Shown piece by piece: positions 16,068-21,837 of a stretch of DNA of 29,437 nt (its first letter is position 1; every line of letters begins with the position of its first letter). Below the pieces are notes generated by a model that saw only the letters and a program-made list of their open reading frames with translations, was not told where the DNA came from and ran no database searches. Both the position numbers and the translations under genes were made by a program. Origin of the DNA: a virus; IMG/VR virus record IMGVR_UViG_3300042924_004134, positions 1 through 29,437 of that record; one strand, written 5' to 3'.

Positions 16068-16511
16068 TTATTTTTTAAAGAATCCCTTTTTAGGTTGTTC
16101 TTTTTTATCAAAATCTAATTTGGCAATTATCTTATTAGCCTCATCTTCTGCAAAAGTAATTACCTCTTCCTCCTTATCAGTAATCTTCCAGTTGTTTAAC
16201 AAGATACTCATGTGCATAGTCTCATGCATAACAGCTGTTGCTTTTTCTGTAGGAGAATACTTGGTAAAAGCACCAAGGTTAATAAAAAGAAATGGTTTAG
16301 TAGGAGCCTTTGCAGTAAGTTTCTTATCTGCCGGGTCATAGTTAGTCCACCCATATATATAAACCCCATTACCTACAGTCTTATCAACCTCTTCTGCCTG
16401 GGCATCCTTCTTGTTTAACCCGTGCATTTCATCAACATCATAGTAGTCAAATATCTCTACAGCATTCTTACCTGCTAAGAGAACATACTTACCCATGTCA
16501 AACTTTTTCAT
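16068..16511 (-). CDS. HExxH zinc-metallopeptidase-like protein
   Basis: A 147-aa protein with a helix containing AVMHETMHMSILL, which gives His96-Glu97-x-x-His100, the signature of zincin peptidases. Glu-rich sequence downstream (TDKEEEVITFAEDEAN, residues 111-126) could supply the third zinc ligand, as in gluzincins. The N-terminal part has NGVYIYGWTNYD and a strand KPFLFINLG before the active helix, as the edge strand does in zincins. No signal peptide is present, so it acts inside the cell or from the virion. The C-terminus is basic (KKEQPKKGFFKK). It is the first left-going gene at the divergent junction and stands alone between a promoter and a terminator. Activity is inferred from the motif only. 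Confidence 0.65.
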   Translation of the reverse strand: MKKFDMGKYVLLAGKNAVEIFDYYDVDEMHGLNKKDAQAEEVDKTVGNGVYIYGWTNYDPADKKLTAKAPTKPFLFINLGAFTKYSPTEKATAVMHETMHMSILLNNWKITDKEEEVITFAEDEANKIIAKLDFDKKEQPKKGFFKK

Positions 16512-16515
16512 GACA

Positions 16516-16523
16516 CAAATATA
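16516..16523 (-). promoter_or_regulatory. TATATTTG box 4 nt before an ATG (leaderless start?)
   Basis: TATATTTG on the minus strand matches TAnnTTTG and ends only 4 nt before the ATG at 16511. Since transcription in Bacteroidota starts a few bases after this box, the message would have almost no 5' leader. No good TTTG at -33 is seen; the region upstream is TTCCAAAAAAAATTT. Confidence 0.55.
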
Positions 16524-16687
16524 AAATTTTTTTTGGAATTTAAAATGTTGTAAATAAGAGTAAGTGATGACCCCCTAATAAAATGATCCCCGGCCAGCTC
16601 CAGCAGGTGGGTACCCCCTACTGTTTCTGACAGAATCATTTCATATCTGCCAAACAAAAACTTTTTTCTTCCTTCAGGAAAAAACTT

Positions 16688-16704
16688 TCTGTCTGTCAGA
16701 CAGA
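16688..16704. repeat. 17-bp palindrome TCTGTCTG-T-CAGACAGA
   Basis: Perfect 8-bp arms with a one-base centre, immediately before the GCTAACCC element (16706). Size and symmetry suit a dimeric repressor or activator site, or a tiny hairpin. Confidence 0.6.
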
Positions 16705-16705
16705 T

Positions 16706-16713
16706 GCTAACCC
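16706..16713 (+). promoter_or_regulatory. GCTAACCC element, copy A
   Basis: First of four exact GCTAACCC octamers on the plus strand within 1.4 kb. This one is 32 nt before the ATG at 16746. It lacks the CCCTCTT that precedes copies B-D and instead follows the 17-bp palindrome. Confidence 0.5.
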
Positions 16714-16745
16714 ATCAACTGCATACTAAATTAAATAAATTTATT

Positions 16746-16985
16746 ATGAAACAACTACCAACAACATCTGCTCTAGTGAACATCTATTCTTGCAAGTCTC
16801 ACGATTTCCTTTATGTTATAAAGAAAACCAATACTGAGACTTGGTTGCCTCGGCTGTCTAAAGCCACAGTAAAAGACATCATACCTTCTATTGGAATGTA
16901 TGAAATCTTCTACCGTGTCTATAAGAACAAAGCTGGCTATGATGCCATCTATGTTCAGTCAGCCAAAAAGATTGTGACCAAATAG
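16746..16985 (+). CDS. First early gene, hypothetical
   Basis: A 79-aa basic protein (MKQLPTTSALVNIYSCKSHD, then a beta-like FLYVIKKTN, and IFYRVYKNKAGYDAIYVQSA near the end). I chose the ATG at 16746, preceded by an AT-rich leader like other genes here. A longer frame would begin at 16704 inside the palindrome and GCTAACCC element. As the first right-going gene at the divergent junction it may be expressed very early, perhaps as a host-takeover protein. The stop codon lies in the loop of the terminator hairpin at 16973-16992. No family recognised. Confidence 0.65.
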   Translation: MKQLPTTSALVNIYSCKSHDFLYVIKKTNTETWLPRLSKATVKDIIPSIGMYEIFYRVYKNKAGYDAIYVQSAKKIVTK

Positions 16986-16992
16986 GTCACAT
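16973..16992 (+). terminator. Intrinsic terminator overlapping a stop codon
   Basis: Perfect 7-bp stem TGTGACC / GGTCACA with a 6-nt loop that holds most of the TAG stop codon, followed by TTCTTTTTTTCTTTTTT. Confidence 0.88.
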
Positions 16993-17006
16993 TCTTTTTT
17001 TCTTTT

Positions 17007-17035
17007 TTCCCTCTTACTTGCTAACCCTGAACTTA
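17007..17035 (+). promoter_or_regulatory. CCCTCTT / GCTAACCC element, copy B
   Basis: CCCTCTT (from about 17009) then 4-5 nt then GCTAACCC (17021-17028) and TGAACTT. It stands between a terminator and the ATG at 17058, 29 nt away, the position of a promoter. Confidence 0.6.
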
Positions 17036-17057
17036 ACTTAAATTAAAATTTAAGATC

Positions 17058-17438
17058 ATGATAAACAACAATTATTTGAGCAGCTCAAGAGTGATTGACT
17101 TTAACAATCAACAGGTGTTAGACGTAACACCTGATCATAACAGACCACTTGCATTAGTGGATTTAGCAGTTCTTGATAAGTTAACAGCAATGTTGCCGAA
17201 AGAAAGTTTCAGCAACATTAGACATAACTTCAGAGAACGTATTATGAACACTGACAACTTGGAACAATTAGTTCAAGCTTCAGAGGACTTCATAGCATTC
17301 CATAGATCAGTAAATCTCATTAGAGAAGTATTGAGCATAGATGTGAATCTAGACCAAGAAGAAGAACAAGTGAGAGTTGTTGGCAGAATTGATCTGGATG
17401 ATATTGACACATGTGGTCGGAATCATACAGAGTATTAA
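17058..17438 (+). CDS. Hypothetical early protein
   Basis: A 126-aa acidic protein, mainly helical, without Cys pairs or membrane segments. Visible stretches are NNQQVLDVTPDHNRPLALVD, a long helical middle (NIRHNFRERIMNTDNLEQLV) and an acidic end (RVVGRIDLDDIDTCGRNHTE). It is monocistronic: a GCTAACCC element lies 29 nt upstream and a strong terminator 12 nt downstream. Such isolated strong units in an early block usually encode abundant small proteins. No family recognised. Confidence 0.75.
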   Translation: MINNNYLSSSRVIDFNNQQVLDVTPDHNRPLALVDLAVLDKLTAMLPKESFSNIRHNFRERIMNTDNLEQLVQASEDFIAFHRSVNLIREVLSIDVNLDQEEEQVRVVGRIDLDDIDTCGRNHTEY

Positions 17439-17450
17439 CTAACAAGAAAG

Positions 17451-17473
17451 AGTATTAGACATTGTCTAATACT
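17451..17473 (+). terminator. Intrinsic terminator
   Basis: Perfect 10-bp stem AGTATTAGAC / GTCTAATACT with a 3-nt loop ATT, followed by TTTTCATTTTT. Confidence 0.92.
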
Positions 17474-17483
17474 TTTTCATTTT

Positions 17484-17508
17484 TCCCTCTTTGGCTAACC
17501 CTTAACTT
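17484..17508 (+). promoter_or_regulatory. CCCTCTT / GCTAACCC element, copy C
   Basis: CCCTCTT then TG then GCTAACCC (17494-17501) and TTAACTT. It is placed right after a terminator and 47 nt before the ATG at 17549. Confidence 0.6.
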
Positions 17509-17548
17509 ATCTAAAATAATTTATTCATTAATTAAAAATTTAAGCATT

Positions 17549-17995
17549 ATGAACAGTTTAAAAGCAGTTTATGTAGGAAACTACATTAGAAAAGAAGGAG
17601 AGCAAAAAGGAAAAACTTTCCACATTTACACCATTAAGGGTGCAGTAGAGGATATTAAACAGTATGTGAATTCACCGCAGTTTAAGAAATATCCACGTAA
17701 GTCTGCAACAGGGGAACCACAAATGCATACAATGTATATGGATGCATTTAGAGATGAATTGCCATTATATTTGAAGCAAGATGGAAACTTTACATTGGAT
17801 CAATCTGAAACAAGGAAAGATGTTGCAAGATTAGAGTTGTTAGAACAAACAAGTAGTATTCTAGCAACTGCATTTGCAAATAGACTTGCAGATAAAGTAT
17901 TTGGTGCAGGTAAAGTATCTAGCAGTAAAGCAAGTTCTTTCATAGATGAACCTGTTAGCAATGGTGATAATTCTGCAATTGGAGAAGATCTGTAA
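17549..17995 (+). CDS. Hypothetical early protein with acidic C-terminus
   Basis: A 148-aa protein (MNSLKAVYVGNYIRKEGEQK). The start at 17549 follows an AT-rich leader. A longer in-frame version from a TTG at 17462 would run through the terminator and GCTAACCC element and is unlikely. The first 35 residues look like a beta-barrel strand pair (AVYVGNYIR and KTFHIYTIKG), and the rest is helical. The tail is Ser-rich and ends in acidic SAIGEDL. An OB-fold single-strand-binding protein with an acidic tip would look like this, but this is only a guess from overall layout. It is monocistronic, with its own element upstream and terminator downstream. Confidence 0.75.
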   Translation: MNSLKAVYVGNYIRKEGEQKGKTFHIYTIKGAVEDIKQYVNSPQFKKYPRKSATGEPQMHTMYMDAFRDELPLYLKQDGNFTLDQSETRKDVARLELLEQTSSILATAFANRLADKVFGAGKVSSSKASSFIDEPVSNGDNSAIGEDL

Positions 17996-18011
17996 GCAGA
18001 ATTAAATGAAT

Positions 18012-18034
18012 AGAGTAGGACGATGTCCTACTCT
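18012..18034 (+). terminator. Intrinsic terminator
   Basis: Perfect 10-bp stem AGAGTAGGAC / GTCCTACTCT, 3-nt loop GAT, followed by TCATTTTTTT. Confidence 0.92.
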
Positions 18035-18055
18035 TCATTTTTTTAGTAATTAGAA

Positions 18056-18084
18056 AACCCTCTTTTTTGCTAACCCTTCACTTG
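18056..18084 (+). promoter_or_regulatory. CCCTCTT / GCTAACCC element, copy D
   Basis: CCCTCTT then 4-5 T residues then GCTAACCC (18069-18076) and TTCACTT. Unlike copies A-C no gene starts nearby; a terminator-like hairpin begins 16 nt later and a folded noncoding region follows. Confidence 0.6.
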
Positions 18085-18092
18085 AATTGGGA

Positions 18093-18112
18093 AATAATGC
18101 TACTGCATTATT
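18093..18112 (+). terminator. Terminator-like hairpin right after element D
   Basis: Perfect 8-bp stem AATAATGC / GCATTATT with loop TACT, followed by TTGTTTTTTTT. It is only 16 nt downstream of GCTAACCC copy D, with no gene between them. Confidence 0.8.
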
Positions 18113-18155
18113 TTGTTTTTTTTAGTAAATAGTATATGTCTACAGCATTAGTAAT

Positions 18156-18313
18156 GATTACTCAATACTCAATAACATTTACTAGAAATATAGTATTATA
18201 TATTTATTATACAATGTGTGCATACTCAACATAGGAACTACTATTACAGATTCTACAAATGTGTGCACGGAAATCTGTAAATATAAGTGTGAGAATGTTA
18301 TTGAGTATTAATC
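18156..18313 (+). ncRNA. Candidate structured noncoding RNA closed by a 16-bp stem
   Basis: A 16-nt arm at 18164-18179 (AATACTCAATAACATT) is exactly complementary to 18294-18309. GATT (18156-18159) and AATC (18310-18313) extend the stem past a 4-nt bulge. Inside lie a perfect 9-bp hairpin (TTACAGATT 18244-18252 with 18272-18280) and a 7-bp hairpin (AAATATA 18186-18192 with 18199-18205). A near-identical 12/13-nt repeat (ACAATGTGTGCA at 18211 and ACAAATGTGTGCA at 18255) is also present. No frame of note is present between 17996 and 18410, so about 415 bp is noncoding. The outer stem is too long to be chance. The function and the ends of the transcript are unknown. Confidence 0.6.
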
Positions 18314-18410
18314 TCTCTCTAGTTTCTTAGGTAGAGTAATTACACTATAATTATAATATTATATATTACTATTAATTAATTAATATAGCTAACTAATAAA
18401 ATAAACATAT

Positions 18411-18692
18411 ATGAAAACAAGAATTTATGATTCATTTGTGATAGGCATTATAGTAGGTGCATTATCATTCTGTGTAATACAAGTTATACTTGGTTATACT
18501 TATGCAGGTTCAGTAACAAAGACTCCGGAAAATGTGTCAAAAGACTGGACAGATGTTGGTGGTAACATCGACATAGAATACTATCTTGAAGTAAGTGAAG
18601 ATAGTATTTGGGTTGAGAATGTAGAAAGCCATAAAGTATATGGTGGTACTTATACTCAATTAGATTCATTAATAACAATAGATAACTTATAA
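18411..18692 (+). CDS. Membrane-anchored small protein
   Basis: A 93-aa protein with one N-terminal membrane segment (SFVIGIIVGALSFCVIQVIL) after a short basic start (MKTRIYD), followed by an acidic soluble domain rich in Glu, Asp, Ser and Val (IEYYLEVSEDSIWVENVESH). The expected arrangement is inner-membrane anchored, with the soluble part outside or inside undetermined. It is preceded by the folded noncoding region and very AT-rich sequence (18340-18410). The next gene follows after 21 nt. No family recognised. A role in superinfection exclusion would suit an early membrane protein, but there is no direct evidence. Confidence 0.7.
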   Translation: MKTRIYDSFVIGIIVGALSFCVIQVILGYTYAGSVTKTPENVSKDWTDVGGNIDIEYYLEVSEDSIWVENVESHKVYGGTYTQLDSLITIDNL

Positions 18693-18713
18693 ATCAATTT
18701 AAAAACAAATAAT

Positions 18714-18947
18714 ATGAATGCAACTATGATTAACAACAGAGAGTATGTAGAAACTCTACACGGAATGGAGTCTAATATTAATTTAAGACTTCTTGTTCAT
18801 GCAACAAAGTTCTACGGAACTAGTTTGAGTGACAAAAATAAACAAGAACTATTTTCTCTTTCAATAGAGGATAAAATATGGTTGTTGAACCAATATGAAG
18901 AAGAAATCAAGTTTAATAAACAACCTGATTTATCTGATTTGTATTAA
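18714..18947 (+). CDS. Hypothetical small protein
   Basis: A 77-aa, mostly helical acidic protein (NREYVETLHGMESNINLRLL, then a helix SIEDKIWLLNQYEEEIKFN) with no membrane segment or Cys. It lies 21 nt after the membrane-anchored 93-aa gene and before another folded intergenic stretch. The ATG is preceded by AAAAACAAAT, the usual AT-rich leader here. No family recognised. Confidence 0.65.
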   Translation: MNATMINNREYVETLHGMESNINLRLLVHATKFYGTSLSDKNKQELFSLSIEDKIWLLNQYEEEIKFNKQPDLSDLY

Positions 18948-18958
18948 TGACCTTTCCT

Positions 18959-19096
18959 GAGCATGAATTAAAACTGCTCATTACTCTCATCCAAGCAGGT
19001 ACACCTCTTTAAATAATGTGGACTTATACATTGCACTAAAGTCGGAACTTATTCCTAAAGCTTGTATAATTTAAGGATTGCAACCTTGTGAGAGTA
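18959..19096 (+). ncRNA. Folded leader region upstream of the 259-aa gene
   Basis: The 187-bp gap holds several complementary pairs: GAGCA/TGCTC (18959-18963 with 18975-18979), TACTCTCA (18982-18989) with TGAGAGTA (19089-19096) as an 8-bp long-range stem, AATGT/ACATT (19015-19019 with 19028-19032), and AAGT-CGGA-ACTT (19039-19050). It could be a structured 5' leader or a separate RNA. Each pairing is short, so this is weaker than the folded regions at 18.2 and 21.1 kb. Confidence 0.4.
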
Positions 19097-19134
19097 CAAT
19101 TAACTTAAATATAAACTTAAAAAATAAACTTAAA

Positions 19135-19914
19135 ATGAAAATTCATTTAAATTCAAAACAAGGTCTTTATGAAGTAGAGACATATGGTAGAAATAGTATT
19201 ACTTGTTCTACTAAACATAATATATTCTCTGTACCAACTAGTGACTTCAAGTCATTTGCTGGTGGTATGTGGAATAGTCATGTTACTAAAGATGAGATGG
19301 ATTTATTTCTATCTGTCATTCAACCTGATAAATATAAACTTCAAGTTGAGCAAGAAAATGAAATCATTACTCTTGCAGCAAGAATGGATATGATTAAAGA
19401 AGCTGTCAAAGCTTCATCTATACAATCTGTTGTTGAAGAAGAAGAAGATGGACCTACCAAAGAAGATTATGAAAAATGGTGGAGACAAGAATCTGATAAG
19501 AATTCTGAATTGAATAAAAAGATGAGAAAAATTGCTCATGAAGTATATTCACAAAAACTTGATTTTAGCAACTTTCAGGTAACTAAAGGTATCAAGTTCA
19601 TCATACAGCAGGATCATTATGATGATAATTCATACAGATTCTGTTGGGATCCATATGGATTTGTATCTAATGGTCACAGTGATATCAGTAGTATTTTTTA
19701 TGCTGATGATTATGGTACTGTTAATGGTGGTTGGATCAAGATCTTTGAAGATAACGTGATTCTATACTACAAGTCAGGTGACTATGGAGTATATGATGAT
19801 GCTATTGCAATAAAATGTGCAAAGAAACTATTTCCTGGAAAGAATATACATTCTTATGCAGGAAGACAATGGGATGAAGAACTTGATAAGATGTTCTTTG
19901 ATCTCCCATTCTAA
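19135..19914 (+). CDS. Hypothetical protein, 259 aa
   Basis: I chose the ATG at 19135 (MKIHLNSKQGLYEVETYGRN), which follows an A-rich leader. A longer frame would use a TTG at 19078 inside the folded leader. The N-terminal half holds short beta segments and a charged helix (TKEDYEKWWRQESDKNSELN). The C-terminal half, about residue 145 onward, is rich in Tyr, Asp and Gly (DHYDDNSYRFCWDPYGFVSN and DDYGTVNGGWIKIFEDNVIL), suggesting a beta-sheet domain. No catalytic motif was seen. It is flanked by the leader upstream and a terminator 36 nt downstream. Confidence 0.75.
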   Translation: MKIHLNSKQGLYEVETYGRNSITCSTKHNIFSVPTSDFKSFAGGMWNSHVTKDEMDLFLSVIQPDKYKLQVEQENEIITLAARMDMIKEAVKASSIQSVVEEEEDGPTKEDYEKWWRQESDKNSELNKKMRKIAHEVYSQKLDFSNFQVTKGIKFIIQQDHYDDNSYRFCWDPYGFVSNGHSDISSIFYADDYGTVNGGWIKIFEDNVILYYKSGDYGVYDDAIAIKCAKKLFPGKNIHSYAGRQWDEELDKMFFDLPF

Positions 19915-19950
19915 GATACAATAGAAAGGTAGTGATATGCTACGTATTCC

Positions 19951-19973
19951 TGGACATGAAGACAAACTGTCCA
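19951..19973 (+). terminator. Intrinsic terminator
   Basis: TGGACA / TGTCCA stem (6 bp, 11-nt loop) followed by TTTTTT, 36 nt after the stop at 19914. A second small stem (GTAG / CTAC) lies just upstream. Confidence 0.7.
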
Positions 19974-20020
19974 TTTTTTAAACTTATTAATCAATTTATA
20001 AATCTCTAAAAACAGAACTT

Positions 20021-20932
20021 ATGAGAAATTTGTCTACAAAAGGTTTGAGTATGTCTCAAGCACAATCAATTAGCAATTTGTGTAATCAAAATGCTCAAGA
20101 AATCCAAAGAGAATTGGATTCTTACAATAACTGTAGTAAGTCTATTACAGTTGAAGGTCAAGTATATTCAATACAAGATGGAATGCCTATGCCAGGTAAT
20201 ATTCTTGATTTATTGAAGAATAAAGGTGATCTACATGCATGTCAAGCATTCTTGATGGAAGCTATTAAGAGTAAAGAGTCTGAAATAGAAAGAATAAGGG
20301 ATACAAGACCTGATTTCTCTCATCTTATAGCACCTGAGAGACCAGTAGTACCAGATTATGATGTATTGTATGATGTATCAGAGTCATGGGGTTGGTCTCA
20401 ATTATCAGATGCTGAGTATTCAGAGTATCTTCAAGTAGAAGCAATGGCTTCTCATCTTGGTCAATTCATTCATAAACAAGGTAAGTTAACTCAATTAAGA
20501 AAAGAGTTACCAAATATACCTAGTATTGAGTGGTTTGAAGTTGAGCAAGGTAAGAAGACTCCAGTGAAGGTGACTAAACATCATTTAGCTCCTATCTTGA
20601 TGGATGTTCATGAAGAAATTGCTGAAGAGCATAGAAAGTATGAGCAACGTGTAAACTATTACAAAGCCAAAGTTAAAAACTTGGTTAGTGATGAGAATGC
20701 ACGTATTCAGAAGTTGAATGCAGATAAAGCATCTATATTCTTAAAACTTGAAAAAGAGTTGATGGAAGATTATAAGACTGCTTATGATGCATATCAAGGT
20801 GAGATACTTAAACTTACTATGGAATTTAATAGTCAACGTGAGTTGGATATTAAATCTGCTGCAGCATTGAGAATCAATGTTGATCCTAGATTCCAGCATG
20901 TAATTGACATGTTCATTACTGCTGAGAAATAG
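20021..20932 (+). CDS. Hypothetical coiled-coil protein, 303 aa
   Basis: A largely helical protein. The N-terminus (MSQAQSISNLCNQNAQEIQR) begins a helix, followed by a short beta part (ITVEGQVYSIQDGMPMPGN). A middle Pro-rich segment (RPDFSHLIAPERPVVPDYDV) leads into two coiled-coil stretches at about residues 190-285. No Walker, nuclease or zinc motif. The ATG at 20021 follows AAAAACAGAACTT. It stands alone between a terminator and the large folded noncoding region. The overall layout could suit a host-interaction or DNA-associated scaffold, but I do not recognise it. Confidence 0.75.
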   Translation: MRNLSTKGLSMSQAQSISNLCNQNAQEIQRELDSYNNCSKSITVEGQVYSIQDGMPMPGNILDLLKNKGDLHACQAFLMEAIKSKESEIERIRDTRPDFSHLIAPERPVVPDYDVLYDVSESWGWSQLSDAEYSEYLQVEAMASHLGQFIHKQGKLTQLRKELPNIPSIEWFEVEQGKKTPVKVTKHHLAPILMDVHEEIAEEHRKYEQRVNYYKAKVKNLVSDENARIQKLNADKASIFLKLEKELMEDYKTAYDAYQGEILKLTMEFNSQRELDIKSAAALRINVDPRFQHVIDMFITAEK

Positions 20933-20942
20933 AGTATTAATC

Positions 20943-21244
20943 AGGTGAGTAAGAGATAAGCACAAGCTGATTCTCTTACTCTTTACACCTAGTGACAAGA
21001 ATTTAGAACTTCAATGGTTGATAACCATTATAACTAAAAGAAAAAATGTTTGTTATACATTTAAAACCGCTTCTCTTCAAACTATAAAAACTGAGATAGA
21101 ACTCATCATCAGACAGGTTATGCATGATATGCAATTGGCTGATAACAATGAGACTTAGTATTTGTATTTGCCTTTGTAGAAGAGAAGGTCTTTGACATTG
21201 TATTTGCATTTGATTTTAGCTATATATTCTTGTCACTTGGTGAC
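20943..21244 (+). ncRNA. Large structured noncoding RNA candidate with possible switch
   Basis: The 330-bp gap is full of complementary arms. A hairpin GAGTAAGAGA / TCTCTTACTC (20947-20956 with 20972-20981) comes first. Then AGTGACAAGAAT (20991-21002) pairs exactly with ATTCTTGTCACT (21226-21237), enclosing 223 nt. Inside are AATGGTT-GAT-AACCATT (21013-21029), AAATGT / ACATTT (21044-21062), CTTCTCTTC (21070-21078) with GAAGAGAAG (21179-21187), and a nested branch around TGCAT-GAT-ATGCA. At the 3' end GTCAC-TTG-GTGAC (21232-21244) would compete with the closing 12-bp stem. The next gene starts 18 nt later. This looks like a folded RNA or long riboregulatory leader. No known class was recognised. 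Confidence 0.6.
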
Positions 21245-21262
21245 TATTTAATTTAAAATATT

Positions 21263-21589
21263 ATGAAAAACTTAAAATTTAAAAAAGAAGAAGATAACAA
21301 ATGGTATATTGATTTACCAGAATGGACAGGTGATAAAGCTGATTTAGAAATGGTGGCAGGTGCTGATACGTTACTTGATATATTATCAAATAATAGTAAT
21401 ACTGCAACTATAGAAGTTTCAGAGACACCAATAGAAAATGCAATCAAACTTAAAAAACTACATCACATTTATGGTGGTGCAGAATATAAAATATTTGATT
21501 GTCCTGGAGTAGAGAAAGCATGGTTATGTAAAGTAACCAAGTTTGTCTACGGAGGATATATGCCGAATTATTTGTTTATAAAACAATGA
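21263..21589 (+). CDS. Hypothetical protein
   Basis: A 108-aa protein starting MKNLKFKKEEDNKWYIDLPE, with an acidic middle helix (DKADLEMVAGADTLLDILSN) and a beta-rich end (HIYGGAEYKIFDCPGVEKAW). The W-Y-I-D-L-P-E-W opening with D-L-x-M-V-x-G-A-D-x-L-L-D resembles small proteins of unknown function that I recall from Bacteroidota phages. The ATG at 21263 is 18 nt from the end of the folded noncoding region, so it may be controlled by it. A run of tiny genes follows. No function known. Confidence 0.75.
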   Translation: MKNLKFKKEEDNKWYIDLPEWTGDKADLEMVAGADTLLDILSNNSNTATIEVSETPIENAIKLKKLHHIYGGAEYKIFDCPGVEKAWLCKVTKFVYGGYMPNYLFIKQ

Positions 21590-21591
21590 TT

Positions 21592-21666
21592 ATGAAAGAG
21601 ATAGTAGTAATGTTATTGTTGATGGCCCTAGTGTGGTCACAGTATTTATTAAATCAAAAAAAATAA
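21592..21666 (+). CDS. 24-aa single-membrane-segment microprotein
   Basis: A very short frame, ATG at 21592 to TAA at 21664-21666: MKEIVVMLLLMALVWSQYLL plus NQKK. It is nearly all a membrane helix with a charged tail. It starts 2 nt after the previous stop, with the same TGATTATGAAA context used by neighbouring genes. The next gene starts 2 nt after its stop, so it fills the gap exactly between real genes. Confidence 0.6.
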   Translation: MKEIVVMLLLMALVWSQYLLNQKK

Positions 21667-21668
21667 TT

Positions 21669-21833
21669 ATGAAATACGTAATTTATTCAATTATAATTTT
21701 TTCACTATTGATTATGGTGGGCTCATTAGTTAGCATGTTTGTTAAACCAAGTATGATACATGTTTCAACATTTATTTTTATGCTATCTGCTATATTAGGA
21801 ACATGTTCAATATTAGTAATCGATAAAAGATAA
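21669..21833 (+). CDS. Small two-segment membrane protein
   Basis: A 54-aa protein starting at the ATG at 21669, preceded by AATAATT. A longer frame from 21633 would overlap the 24-aa gene. Two membrane helices are visible (YSIIIFSLLIMVGSLVSMFV and STFIFMLSAILGTCSILVI) with a short loop (KPSMIHV). It lies 2 nt after the microprotein and 4 nt before the next gene. No family recognised. Confidence 0.65.
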   Translation: MKYVIYSIIIFSLLIMVGSLVSMFVKPSMIHVSTFIFMLSAILGTCSILVIDKR

Positions 21834-21837
21834 TACT

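Larger units (their letters stand above)
16560..16745. other. Divergent control region between left and right blocks
   Basis: About 230 bp without a gene separates the two oppositely transcribed blocks. It is less AT-rich than its surroundings (CCCCGGCCAGCTCCAGCAGG around 16589). It holds short hairpins (CTGT/ACAG around 16621, TTCC/GGAA around 16671), a perfect 17-bp palindrome at 16688-16704, and the first GCTAACCC element. This is the expected place for operators or a promoter of the early genes. Nothing resembling an origin with iterons is visible. Confidence 0.5.

Noticed and set aside
16560-16745. Replication origin at the divergent junction
   Set aside because: No iterons, DnaA boxes or strongly skewed AT block are visible; only short hairpins and one palindrome.
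21085-21115. CTGATGATGAG on the minus strand, resembling a hammerhead ribozyme core
   Set aside because: The required GAAA and third stem are not found nearby.
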